Origin: Leptodontidium sp. MPI-SDFR-AT-0119
Taxonomy: Eukaryota > Ascomycota > Leotiomycetes > Helotiales > Leptodontidiaceae
Assembly (NCBI GenBank): GCA_020726505.1
Contig: JAHLEZ010000008.1
Span: 1,674,001 to 1,738,000, forward strand
Reading direction: 5' to 3'
Length of the DNA stretch: 64,000 bases
A program made the position numbers and the translations under genes. Of this stretch, positions 45,328-57,625 are shown piece by piece. Position 1 is the first letter of the stretch; every line of letters begins with the position of its first letter. The notes under the pieces are model-generated. The model had not been told where the DNA came from and ran no database searches. It saw only the letters and a list, made by a program, of their open reading frames with translations.

Positions 45328-48158
45328 ATTAATGGCGCTTGAAATACCGTGGTTGTGGGACACAAATGAGGGGTAACAGTAGCTGGAGGTGATGGCCCGT
45401 TCTTAAAGTGGGGTAGAACTAGGTACAGCAGCCATGGCTGTACAGGATTGAGTATGGACGAGGGGGAAGAGGAGGGGGAGAGATAGAAGGAAAGGAAAGC
45501 AGCCGACAACACCATGCCAAAAATGTGACGATGCTCTATCCGGATCAGAAGGACCTCACACCGCTTACTCATCACACGGTGAAATCGATCAGATATCACA
45601 ATTCGGCAATGCGTTGACAACAACACAACGACAACAATAACACCACAACACAACATGTTTTATTCAATCAATATATGCACAGTCCCCAATCCATACATGA
45701 TTTTCAAGTTGAGAGTTGAAAGTTGAGAATTTGAGTGAGGTATTTTCTCCCCAGGCAAGCTGACATACAGCCCGCCATCCGCATGACATCGCATCTCACC
45801 CCATTCAATCATCAAACACACCTACCTCATCATGAAGCATGATGGGAGATCGTCATCGCCACCCACCCACACACACACATATCTACATGCATACACCCTC
45901 TCCTGAAATGCCAACGCCAATTGTGATTACCTACCTACCTATCGCAGGCACGCAGCAGGTCAGGCCTCATACAGTACATGCGATAGACACGCCTCACCCC
46001 TATCCATGCAACATCCCTCAACTGGCCCTCCCTCTCTCTCCTCTGCCTTTCTCTACACATACATGCCCTTTCGCTTCCCTAAGTACAGAACCACGGAAAC
46101 CCAATCCCAACCCTCTTCCCGTCGCCACAACAATATTCCTCCCTCCCGGCTAAAATGTGTCTCCTTTCAGCGCTGTGCATATCACTGCATTGCATAAGAT
46201 CCCGTCATCCGTACACCTACAGCTACATATCTCCCATCCTCCCATCCATACAATTATCTAAAATAGGAAGTGTATGCTTGCTTGCAGCATCCACAATCTC
46301 AAACCTATCCAGTAAAGTCATCCATCCATCCAATAGAGACTCAGCCCAACGAACGTACTGTAAGCTAGGTACTGCTTCCAATGGCGGGTGCCACCCCGAG
46401 CCCGAACCAAACTATTCAACACCACTTACCACCACCAAGCTTTCTTCTCTCGCCTCTTTACTCACCAAGATTGGTCACGGACGAGCCCTATTGCATGTAT
46501 ATTACCATTGAACAAACTCTATACCTATATAAATAACCCCCCAAGCTACAGATTACATCAGATCAGATCTTCATACTTACGTTCGCTTCGCTTCCCCTCG
46601 CCTCCTCCCTTCCTCCCTTCCTCCCGCTGCTTAAGCACTCCAAATCTCTAAAACCCACCTTAAATTTACTTTACATATCTCACAACGCCTCATAAACTAA
46701 CTACTCCCTCCTAATTCCTCTCCTTTCACTTCGCCTAACATCCTCCCTACCCTACCACTTGTATAAGTATTCCCTCACTCTCGCCTCTGACCCACATACA
46801 TCCCAACTCCCTCTCCCTCTCACCAAAACATCCAAAAATTCCCCAACGAACACCTCTACGTAAAGTAAACCTCACCCTCTCTCCCTCCCAAGACCAAAAA
46901 GTCTCCACTCCAAAATCTCCAACAAAAACCCCAGCACCCCGGCCCATCAATCAATCCCCAGTGGCGCAGGGCGGCACATCATGCATATAAACGATGCGCA
47001 CCATTTGCTTTTTTTCGTCCCCTCTTTATGTTTTCTTCTTTTTGGTCTCGCTTGGATCTCCCCCGGTCGCTTCTCTAGCATGTGCAAACCCTTTTTGTAT
47101 GCAGCTCGCTTCGCTTTCCTTCCAGTTCACCGGATGTTCTTCCCGGTCTTGAATCATCGGTACTGTACTGGTACTGGTACAGGTTCTATCAATGAGGACG
47201 TAGAGAGGAGAATAGTAAAGCACTAATGAAGTGAAGAAGTAAACACGATGCTCGAGTTAGAGAGGAATACGACGGCCTCACGCGTTTACATCGCTTCCTC
47301 AGGGCATCGTTGCTCGCTTTCAAGTCGAGTTCAGCTTAGTTCATTTCGAGATTCACTTCAACCAAAACGTGCAGATATTCACGTTCGTCTAAATTACATG
47401 CATACTCTCCTCTAAGTGGACATAGCCAGGGTCCATCTGTACCTACCATCATCCATGTGAGCCCAGCGTTGATGGTAATATCACCAAGGATAGAAGTATA
47501 GTAAATACCTCCTCCACAGCGAATCCAACCAACCACCAACCACCACCCACGCCCGGTACCAAAGCGAAGTATGTATCCACACCCGTACATTAAACACCTT
47601 CTACTAGTATTCTAGCAGTCCATACATATACATGATGCAGTGGTATTGCATATACATATACATATACATACATCCATCCATACATATTGAACATACATCT
47701 CCTCACCACCACCAGCTAACCCGCTCTTTTACCGACATGCGGCCAGATAGTGACCGACCATAAGTTAAACTACTACTAATCACCCCTCTCCACTGCTGTG
47801 CATATATGCAGAGAAGACGGCAAGTCCCATGACCTGTATCTATAGGTATCTGTTAAAATGTTTCGTCCCTGAAAGACCTGGTGGATATGGGATTTGAAGC
47901 AGGGTAGAGTTGTCAATGTAAAGAGACTAAGATTGATAGTGATGTTGATATTGATACTGTGGCACAAAAGGACATCTGGGGAAGATAAATAACCAAACAC
48001 CCACCTACTCTCCTTCAAAACTCATCGACCCTAAAGTTAAACTTCCAAATTCACGATAAACTTTCTGAAAAACTCACTGCTTTCCTCCCCACGGCTTGAA
48101 ACCCCTCCAAGAAAAGACAGACAAAAGACTTCACGGTTGTCAAAAGCTCATGTAATAT

Positions 48159-50065
48159 TCATATCTCATAACACTCTCCCCCCACTAACGCTGTGGTATT
48201 TTGTTGTCTAGCCAGCGAGCTCATAACCCCCATCTCTCCTCTCTCAGAGCACGGCAAGACGCTGGCCCCTCCCGATAAAGGCCACCCCGGGTCCTCCTCT
48301 ATACTTCTCTGCCTTTTTTTCTGCCTGTCCGCCTCTATCTCAACCTCGGTCTTACTTTCGACCACACTCTCCATTACAGCTTCCCTCTCAACATCCCTAT
48401 CTATCCCCATATTTTCAACCTCTCCTCTACACCCCCTCCCACCCCCATCTCCCCCACCACTCTCCACAAGCACCTCATCGCCGTCACTCTCCAAACTCTT
48501 ATTATATCTATGTCCCTTCCTCCAAACATGGATCCCTTTCCCATCACCCGTCAACCGCCTCATCTTCAACGGCGGGCTCTGCTCACCCGTAGCTGTGCAC
48601 TTAGAGTTGGCGCCCCAAAGCTCTTTTGTATAGCGCGTAACGAGGATGTTGCATGTCGGTAGACAGGCGCATATTATACCTATACCTACTTCTGCGGTTC
48701 TAAGGTGTGTTAGAGAGCCGAAACAAAAACAGAAACAAAAATAGAAAATAATGAAAAAAAAATAATGAAATGAGGAGGAGGGAAGGAGACGAGACAAGCC
48801 ATACCCGAGCAAATTTATCCTCACAAACGACACGGTGATATCCTCATAAGCGTTAGGCGACCACACTAGAATCGCTCTCCATACACTCGCAATGGTAGCC
48901 AGGCCCCCGGCGCCGAGTAAAGCTGCGATGCGGACTTTCTTGCATGTGCTGACTTTAAGTGTAGAGACTCTATTTACCCCATACAACATTAGCGAAATGT
49001 GCTTTCTAAGCGAAGGATTTCTCCTCCGCGAATGCTCAATGCCCATTTTCTCCTTGTAAGCTCCGCTGGGCGTATGCATGTAGGCAGGTAGGCAAATCAA
49101 CGATAGAAGAAAATAGGTCGGATCAACTAACAGCGGACCAGGAAGCAACAACACCACCACATCTGTAACCACGCTTACAATAGCGTCTGTGAAGAAGATA
49201 CTCTGCTGGTTGAAACACGACGCATCAACCGTCGGATTCCAGAGTCCCTTGATCGGCGTACAGATTCTGATCTTCAGGATTAGAACAGGCATGTAATAAC
49301 ATGCCATGATACCGATGAATACGTAGACGAAGAGGACTACTCGGCGGGCGTGCGCGAAGACTCGGGTAAAAATTAGGAGGAGTGTGGTTTTGGTTAGAAA
49401 TGCGGCTGGGCCGTAGAGGATCGTGTCGGCATAGAGAACCTGATAAGTGAATTAGTCAGTGGGGTGTTGTTCTGGAGGAGGGAGAGTGGAAGGGGAGGGT
49501 AAGTTAAAAGTACCTTTTGGAAAGCGATCAATTCTGAAGGAGGGATTTCCCACTCGTGATTTCCTCCACCGTGACTAGCCACTGTTTGTTTGTGATTAGC
49601 TCATGATTTTCTGACAGATCATAGACTTCTGAACGGGCGACTTACTGAGTAGTCCAGTGACACAGTATCCTGTTGTCACGACCTGCTTTCTGTTAGAGGA
49701 GTATTCTGCGAAATATAGAGCTTGCAATAACGTACCCCGGCACATCCACACACGACTAGATCAAAACCCTCCGTTAGCAACAGCTCGCATGTAGCTCTCG
49801 GCAAACTCGGGTCCTTCTGCTCCAGAGAGCTAAGAAACTACAAGAAAACTGAAGACTCACTGTCCTCCCTACCAAACCCGCCAACGATGTTTTTCTTGAT
49901 ATAGGCCTTCATGAACAGCATCGGTACTAGCAGCGAAATCACCAGGACAGTCGTCACGACATTGATGGTCTGGAGGACATCGGTTCTCTTCCCCATCCCC
50001 ATCTCGCCCCCCAGTGTCGTGCCATTGTTGACCAAATCTGCTGCAGTTCGTGTCGTTGAAGCCAT
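48159..50065 (-). CDS. Rhodopsin-domain integral membrane protein (PTH11-related group)
   Basis: Seven exons on the minus strand (50065-49861, 49755-49736, 49682-49646, 49581-49514, 49439-49132, 48969-48805, 48699-48159) join in phase to 447 residues. The N-terminal half contains about seven hydrophobic helices with the order typical of the fungal rhodopsin-domain family. Examples are VVTTVLVISLLVPMLFMKAY, the short loop GGFGREDIVCGCAG, FIGIMACYYMPVLILKIRIC, WNPTVDASCFNQQSIFFTDA and KKVRIAALLGAGGLATIAS. The family includes PTH11-like receptors, but most members are uncharacterised. The C-terminal 150 residues are a cytosolic tail very rich in Glu, Gly, Arg and Ser. The exon-6 acceptor at 48970 was chosen because it restores the family spacing before KKVRIA. 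Ligand unknown. Confidence 0.85.
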
Positions 50066-53000
50066 GTACATTCAAAAAGTAGGCGAGAAGAGTTCAAGGC
50101 GCAGCTTGAGCGCTCGTCATCTCAATGATCAAAGAGAGGTTTGATTGTGCGAACCGGATTAACGCACAACGAGACGACGATTGACGTCTCTCATCAAAAA
50201 AGAATAGCGTGAAGATGTCAAAACGGCTTTATTTCAAAAACGCACAATACAAATTTCGGACTGATATACTTCGAGCAGAACTGATGACAAGGAAGGTCTC
50301 GGATGGCATGATCGCATGAATCAAACAAATGAGAAGGAAAGAGCTCTCTACATATCTTCAATCATCTCCCATATGAAATGCCGGTAAGCTTTCGGCTATT
50401 CCAAATGCTTTGACCGGTGTTTGGTACGAAAGCTCGAGCCTCATCCTCAAAAACTCAAAGCTCCGGCGCAACCTTAGAGCCCGAGCTTGGATTTAAGGCT
50501 GGCCTGAAGCCAAAATAAACTTGATAGTTCCCGCGCCCGAGCTCCGCGAAAGAAAGTTGCAAAGAGAGAAAAGTAAGTTTGCTAGCTACATCTCTAGGTC
50601 GTTTGGAACCCTTGTTTGAGTCAGCGGCAGTCGCTTGATTCGTCGTTTGCAGATAGACATATTCAAGCAGCAGTGCATTTCCCTGGAAAATGCCCTGACG
50701 TTCGAAATGGTAGTCCAAAAGCGTAAATGACTCTGTCGATGAGAGTTCTTCTGGATAAGAACTCGAACGCAAGAACACTTCTATCTTTATGAAGGGAAGC
50801 TTGGTGCGGTAAGGGTCCCGTCACTTGACTGTCAATGTCGATGAAGCGAAACACCAAAGTCGAAAGAAACACAAGTCATTGGAGGCTCGGTTAGACAGTT
50901 TAGAGGCAAGCCAGAGGCGGCAAAGACATTAAAAAGAGAAGCACATCCGAAAAGCACCACAAGTCATTGAGGTGCCGCAATCTTTTGGGGTTTCGGTACT
51001 GCGGACTTCCGCACTGTCCGCTATCAGGTCCGTCATCCAACATCTCGAACTCGAATTCGAGCTCGAACCATACACGCATCCAATCACTTCTCGATATACC
51101 GCCGGTACATGTCTTGGTTCTTGATTTAAGCATCTTCGCTTAGTCCCCCATAGCCAAAGTGTGCAGCAAACTGTAACAGCAAAAGGTTTATCTGTGCTCA
51201 CAGACGTCGAACTCGTTTCAGAACAAAGTAGGCTTGCCGCCGAAAATCAATCAAATGTAATCGACATCCGCAAAGACCTCGATCTTTCCTCGATCTGTTG
51301 CCTCCTCAATGATCGTGAAAATGAACAGGCGGATCGTGAGGCACCAGGGGACAATAGTAATCATTTCCCTCTCCGTATCGTGCGTCTCGGACGGAGGGTG
51401 GTATTCACTTACGTCTTCATATCGTGCATTGTCCGGCTAGTCTCAATTCAAACTCTTCACAACAATGTGTGAACATTTTCCTCTTGTGCATGAACTTGCC
51501 TGCATTTACTCGTTCGTTGCCGGCATACTTCCTATTGATCCACGAAGTCCACGAAGTCTCACCCGCCTGTTCGTTTTCTGCAGCAACTTTCCCTGGCCTC
51601 AGTTCCTATTCGTCAATTGCTCGTCCTCCAAGGTGGGGGTCCCCCACTCCTCAACGTCAACCCATCTCAGCATCACCAATCCCCTTTCAATCCATAATAT
51701 CAACTCATCACGAGGTATAGCAGTCCATTCCCCAAATCCAGCCAACGGCTCGACCCGCATCACGAATACTTTGTTCCCGAAAAGCTGCTTTTCCAATCAA
51801 CCCCTTCACTTCCAGTCCCTGCATCTCTCTATGATAACACTCACTCGACCCATTTCAACCCCATAATGAAATCCCACACTGCCTTGCCTCCTTCCACAAA
51901 CCTCGCACTACGTGTTCGTACCTGACGCTTCTTTCCATTCGGGACCGCAGATGAATATTGCTTGCTTCTGCATGATGCAATGCGCGCTGTAAGTGTGATT
52001 CCGGTATCGGGCTTAGCTGATGAGGGAAATGATCTTGTGACTCCTTGGTTGTTGGTATTTTGGGGTGTTGGGTTTTCGAGTGGACGGTAAGGAAACGTGC
52101 TCCTGGGAGAGGATACTAGAGGCCCAAGGAGTTATGCTTATCGAGATTGCTTGAGGTGTGTTTTTGTGCAGGTTATGACACATATATCTGCTGCTGCTTC
52201 TGGTCTTGCCAACCATAGTTTTATGTTCCAAAATAAAGATTGACTTCAAGCAAGTCCATGCAAACACCATCAAGCTGCCAAGTTCAGGGAAATTTTTCAA
52301 ACGTACCTGGAACAGATCCCTGGAAGGTACAACTCGGCACTAGACCACAGGATAAACGTAGAGTGTCCAGGTCGGGAGGTCATAAGAAGCAAACCAATCT
52401 TGCAGACAGGTAGCATTAGTTCTGATATTGGAAGGGGATTGCTTTGCATTGTGCCAAGGAAGAATGACAAAAGTCGACACTGCGCTCGTTGGTGAACTGG
52501 AATTCGTGGGGTGATGCTTCCTTTGGCGCGAAAGGATCGTCAGTTTCGAGTATATTGTAGTACCGTAGTGACGAAGATGCTTCAGAGACCAATCGAGAGA
52601 GGTGAGGGCGAGAGGCGTCGATTCTCAGGGCACGTTGGCGTAGAAAACTGGAGAAGAGTAGAGGAAGGGAGTTGTTGTGAGTGTGACGGTAATTCTCCAT
52701 TTAAATAAAAAAAAATCAGACCATATTTGGTCAAACTGGTTGGGCGTATCCGGAAACGCTGGCCGATGCATGGAATTGGACAAGACTGTGGATTTCTTGT
52801 CCCTAGGTTCACGTCAATTAGCTGGTGGCGGCTGATATTTGACCGTGTGCTGAAGAAGAGTGCTGAGCAGCCTGAACCGCCTTCAAGATCAAGACTTGAA
52901 GAAAACATGTTGTGGCCGCGCTCGTGATAGATGATGACTTACTTACAAAACCAAGCCATCTGTAGTAGTGGCGGACAGAAGGATAGACTGTTGGCATATT

Positions 53001-53543
53001 TCAAGCGTGATTATGGATGCTAGCTGTAAGAGATCTTTCTGCAGATGAAATTCGCGGGCGTTACGTCTCCGCTTGACGCCAATTTGTGAGGGCTGTGAGA
53101 TTTTAGCAATCGAAGATGAGCATGTTGCATTGCAGTCGTGACAATGAGACTTGACAGCTTGATGATTGCGACGAAGGAAGACTTAGAAGCGCGGTGGAAG
53201 ATTGAAACCTGCCTGGATGCTTTGCTTTGGGGTGTGGACTTTCGGGTTGGTGATTGAGGGAGGAGCGACCCGGTTGATGTTGTTGACGTATGACGCGACC
53301 TCGGAAGAAGCTCGGGATTTCCACTCTAGTGGTTGTTTCCATCGTAGGGGGAAATAGTGTAAAATACTCAGCATAATACCAGCTGTAGAGAGTGGGTTGT
53401 GTCTGGGTCCGCTGGATGTTGTCGACAGGGAAGATATTATTGCGAGGTGACGTATTTGTTGATGTGATACGATCGGGTTTCGCTTAAAACATGCTCTCCA
53501 TAAAAAGGAGAAAGAAAACAAACAAAAAAATAATTATGTTGTA

Positions 53544-54300
53544 GCCAAGCTGCTTGAAGGAAGGGGAAACGGGAAGGTGAATACTTACATTGCAGGTGCG
53601 CAGCTGTCTGTATCGTCGGTTTGCTTCAGCACTCCGTTTGAGTGCTGGGCTCGTCTGTGATTGTGGTCGAACGTTTTCGACATCTGTAATCGTGAGCCTA
53701 AGCTTCGTTGTCATCGTGGCCATTGGGACGCGTCGTTTCACCTTCTCTTGATCGTCGTTTGATTATCGCTGGACAGACCCCCGTTTGGATCGTCTCTGTA
53801 ATCTTTCTCTAGATCGTCCTGGGAAATGTTAGTTACGAGTGAACTGCTTGAAGAGAGCACTTCAGGCAGCTTGACCAACATAGATGCTCCGGAACTGCGT
53901 ATTTCGTAAGATATAGTGCTTAAACTCGCCTCGCTTGTTTACCTGGAGCTGTTGAAGAATTGGAACAGAAAGCCCTCCAAAAGAAAAACAAAAAAAGAAT
54001 TTGTTGCGGCTAAGCTGCTGAAGAATGAACTAGGAATTCGGGAGTAACTTACTGATATGCACACCCCGTGTGCGTCGCCTCTTTGCATTTCTGCATTGCT
54101 GATCGTCATGCTGCGCAAGCTAATCCTGATGCTGATCGTAAGTACACCCCGTGTACGTGACCTAGGTACTGATAGATCATCCTGATGCTGATCGTGAGTG
54201 AGCCTTTGCAATTATGCAATTGCTGATCGTGATCGTACCTGAGAGATGTTAGTTCTCAATTCAGCTGTCAGGAAGAAGAGAATCCTTCAAGCAGCTTGGC
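53544..54300. repeat. Cluster of diverged repeats with an 18-bp perfect inverted pair
   Basis: GCCAAGCTGCTTGAAGGA at 53544-53561 occurs as its exact reverse complement at 54283-54300. Similarity extends outward into A/T-rich flanks (AATTATGTTGTA against AAATTTGTTTTTG). A third, direct but diverged copy lies near 53995-54025 (GGCTAAGCTGCTGAAGAA). A partial one is near 53842-53875. Together they could be the ends of a decayed miniature transposon or a rearranged duplication. No target-site duplication could be recognised. Confidence 0.6.
54058..54236. repeat. Diverged tandem repeat with GCTGATCGT words
   Basis: Two similar blocks: ACACCCCGTGT[G/A]CGT at 54060 and 54145, CTGATGCTGATCGT at 54126 and 54182, and a TTTGCA...TGCA..TTGCTGATCGT word at 54083 and 54207. 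This is non-coding-looking DNA. Confidence 0.6.
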
Positions 54301-55736
54301 CAAAAACAAATTTTATAGTCTGCTTCTTAACTCACTTCATAGACAATCTAAGAATTTCCTTCGCTTACAACCGGCCAGCCAGAGACAATTCCGGAAGGAA
54401 GCTTCAAGACCAGACCAGCGGGCGGTGCCCACGCCCTCTCCCCGACAGCTACACCAGCTAACGAAGAGGCCGACTGCGCTGCCATGAAGCGGAGCTCAAT
54501 GAATCTAGAAAAGTAACTCGCGACTACTTGTTCAGATCAAGGAGCGGGGGTTCAGCGCCGAGTTTAGAAGCTCAACGAGGCGAAGTTCAGAGTAGAAGGG
54601 TCCGGATGTGAGTAAAGGGCTCTCCATAGAACTCGGAGGCTGTGATACAGGTCAAGCCGTAGTGAACAACACAGATTGACCACGGCAACCTAGCAGGGCT
54701 TCTGATTATTCGGGATGATCCCTAGGGCTACGAAGGGACATGGACGCGATGAGTTGTATCAGATGCCCAATCAAGATGCCGAAGGCAGGTATCCTGCTCG
54801 CCAGGCAAAGTTGCAAACCTTGATAACAGGCGCGATGGGAGTCACAGAATTCTTTCCCAGGAACGGTGGAGAAATGACACCTCGCCATCCACCACCTTTG
54901 TCCCGGGTCTGGGGCTCTAGAGAAGAGATGGAATTCGAAAATATCTTCCTTTTAGCTGCAAACTCTGTCCTCTGGGGACTTGAGGATTGCTGACTTGAAT
55001 CACGAGTAGCATCGAGCGGTGCCTCACGGGCTTTCTCTGTGTCTCAGAAAAACTGTAGCTTTCGTAGCGACAGTGACGCAGCCAAAGGAGAGGGAAAGTT
55101 TAGCAGGTCCAAAAAAGTAGTTATTGGCGGAGTTAGAACCTCTAAATTGCGTCCCAAGACACAGCATCGTGACTGTTGAATGGCAGTAGAAATCGCGGCA
55201 TAGCAAACGAGTGAAACAGCAAGCGTACCTTATCTTCCTCATCGGGGGTTGACGTCACAGAAATCAACAGAGGCTGGGTATGCACCATATTCTTTTTTCC
55301 CTTTTTTACACAGGTATCTAGCAGCATCTCATGCCCCCAAACCTGTCCCGCACTAAAACCACTCACTATAATACAAGATTCATCCACACACATAACATAC
55401 CCCCAAACGCTCTGGGCCAACTCGCTCACATTGCTACCCAGAGATGCACGCAAGCAACAACACAAAAAAGGAAAATCTATGATCGTCACATCTTTCGGCC
55501 GTCACCAACCATACAGGAGACCTTTCCATGGACGACAGTCGACAAATCGCAAATGTAACACCAGGATACCGCCACATGATGTACCAGAGTGGTTATAGTA
55601 AGACAGGGTGTTCGAAGAAGAGGGTTTGATGGGACATCTGATATATTTAAGGTAGCCGGTGTACAAGCGCTTCGTTGGAGGCATTACATTCGATTAGGTA
55701 GGAGCGGAGGGGTGGGTATTTCGGATTGCGAGTCGA

Positions 55737-56941
55737 TTAGAAGGGGATTTGAGCGGGAGCCGCACCACCTGCCATTTGTTGCTCTTCGAGCTCCTCGCTT
55801 GAAGCTTCGATTGAGACGGCGAGTCCGATCTTTGCTTGTTGCTAGAGAGGGTTAGTCTGGATGTGCATCTCTGGGTAAGGGTAAACTAACCTTGAAGTGA
55901 TCCATCTCAGCTGCGAAGGTTAATTGGACCGGAGGAGCAACTCTCTTCTCCAACAAGCAGCTCAACTTTCCAGTTGAATCTACCTGGGCTCTGAAAGTAG
56001 ACATTCGGAAGTCGTACTTGGCACCAACAGTAGTAACACCCTCATTGCGTGCAGGCCCACCCATCATTCCAGCTCCTGACAACCCAGCAAATTGCAGGTT
56101 GAGATCAACTCCAGCCTCCACCTTGTCCGTTAACTTTCTCCAGTACGATGTGCTGATTGCGCCTCCTGCAGCAAGCTGAGCACTGGCAATCCAGTCGCTT
56201 CCCTTGTATTTGGCACAGTACGACAAGGCTGTCTCCGGGCCTTGGTTCAGTGCCGCGCGTTGCCAGATTGCCTCTAGACCAAGAGCGAGGTTGGGTGTAA
56301 CAGACTGCAAGTAGCTACCAATGAAGATACCAGTAAGGCCGCCATCAATGATGGATGGGTTGAGAGATTTCACAGACGCAGTGAAGTCGGCGCCGGTATA
56401 TTCGTTGTCAAATTGTGCCATTGCTTGGTTGCCAGGAGCAATTTGAATATTGGTCTTTGTCACGAATGACGGTGTCCAGCGGTAGTTGAATCTGGTCGAC
56501 AGTTGCCCTTCATTGTCTACATTTCCTTGCATGAAGATCTAGATAACAGTTCAGCTTTCGCACTTCAACCACGGACACAAAATCTAGGGGGGATTGTCCC
56601 CAACGTCCACTACGAACCTTGCTGGTACCATATAGAGCCGCAAAGGTATAAGGAGGCAGCCCTTGAGATCCCATAGAGAAGGCATGAGAGACCTGGAATA
56701 ACGGCGCAATGCTGAAAGCCTTGGTGAGATCCGCCCTCAAGCCGGAGAAGGTATAGTTGTTTAGGAAGACATCGCGCTGGACCTCTCGTGCAATGTTCTC
56801 AACCGTGCCTGGGTTTGACAATCCCAAAGCTGCCCTCCGTTCCGAGAATGAAATGTATGAATCTGCGAGGCCCACTGAGATGGGGTTGTTGTACAGGAAG
56901 CCCAAAGGAGAATCCTTCTCGAGCTCTACGACGGCCGACAT
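55737..56941 (-). CDS. tom40: Mitochondrial import receptor subunit Tom40
   Basis: Exons 56941-56618, 56538-55891 and 55841-55737 on the minus strand encode 358 residues. Tom40 is the beta-barrel pore of the outer-membrane TOM complex, through which nearly all mitochondrial precursors pass. The N-terminal helix region ([20 protein letters not shown]) and the porin-3 domain are clear: [26 protein letters not shown]-type barrel strands such as [20 protein letters not shown], and the C-terminal beta-signal-like strand [16 protein letters not shown]. The start was chosen at the family start MSAVVELEK, not at an in-frame ATG 231 bp upstream. The last exon supplies the Gln/Ala-rich tail ending AQIPF. 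Phases agree. Confident. Confidence 0.95.
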
Positions 56942-57625
56942 TGTAGGAGGCGGGGATGGGTGCAACGAGGGAAAAAGATGGAACGGAGGTGACTGCTGTG
57001 GTGGATGGAGATTGAGGTTGAAGGACGAGTTAATAGGGGCTGGAGATTCGTCGTTGGTTGACACGCAAATGCACCTGAAAGAGATGCGCCTACAACTTTT
57101 TTCTAAGGAGCTCGATGGAAAGCCGTGAACATTAGACGCTAGCTCGAAGGGGGCTAGAAGCTCGAGGAACAATGTTGTTGCGACAATTGGTCAGATAGTC
57201 GAGGCTTGGCTGGAAGCTAGCGTTTCCCTTACCAAAGCTCTCTCAAGTTGCGGCTGTAACCGGTCCTTTCTCATACCTAAACATTCACAAGATATCACTG
57301 TCAAAGAATTCGAAAGCACAGCCTGGACGCTGTCGACTAAGAGTTGTGATCTGAATCAGTCTTCAGAGCCAATCGTCTGGAAGTTTCGTCTCGAATCTTG
57401 TCTTCTAACAAACCAACAACGACCTCTCCAGCTTCCTGATAGCGTCGGCACGTTATCTACTTATCTCTCCTCCTCCATCCGCTGGGCTTTGGGTAACCAA
57501 AGAACCTCACCTCAGTTTCAGTCTGGTGAATCAAAGCCTGTCAGCTTGTTTGCTCGTCAATTCGTGTTGTACCCTCCACTTTTGTTTCACGAGGCCTCCA
57601 GCACCGTTGTTCTAATTCCCGCAAC
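56942..57625. other. Divergent promoter region of tom40 and the phosphofructokinase-2 gene
   Basis: About 680 bp with no gene. The plus strand is pyrimidine-rich from about 57400 to 57600, as expected just upstream of the plus-strand gene. Confidence 0.55.

Larger units (their letters stand above)
38174..48158. other. Roughly 10-kb gene-poor region
   Basis: I find no credible gene between the GSK-3 start and the end of the rhodopsin-domain gene. The plus strand is G-rich from about 38.4 to 40.0 kb and C/T-rich from about 45.8 to 47.0 kb. Open frames here (for example 41044-41853 plus, 42197-42679 minus) consist of repeated short words and have no domain. Many short tandem repeats are scattered through it: GACTG/CTGGA at 39472-39492, GAGT at 39782-39802, AGAAC at 40238-40260, CACG at 40922-40955, CAACT at 42776-42800, ATC at 45301-45327, CTCCCTTC near 46605-46624 and ATACAT at 47640-47690. 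A long GSK-3 leader or a non-coding transcript is possible. Confidence 0.55.
50066..55736. other. 5.7-kb gene-poor region with local repeats
   Basis: No confident gene. Small frames occur on both strands, none with recognisable domains. A possible short coding piece on the minus strand at 53741-53607 ends in a good donor (CTGCGCACCTGCAAT|GTAAGT), but I could not connect it to a convincing downstream exon. The region 53510-54310 contains several diverged direct and inverted repeats. The stretch 54380-54600 has an ORF-like feel (Lys/Arg/Gln-rich) but is broken in all frames. Taken together this resembles decayed sequence or a regulatory region. Confidence 0.45.

Noticed and set aside
53484..53741. 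Minus-strand gene starting MKRRVPMATMTTKLRLTITD
   Set aside because: The first exon ends in a good donor, but none of the downstream acceptors tested gives a convincing continuing protein; left as a remark in the region entry.
54246..54490. Transposase or retroelement fragment
   Set aside because: The Lys/Arg/Gln-rich translation is suggestive, but no catalytic motif or continuous frame could be recognised, so it is not annotated as a mobile element.
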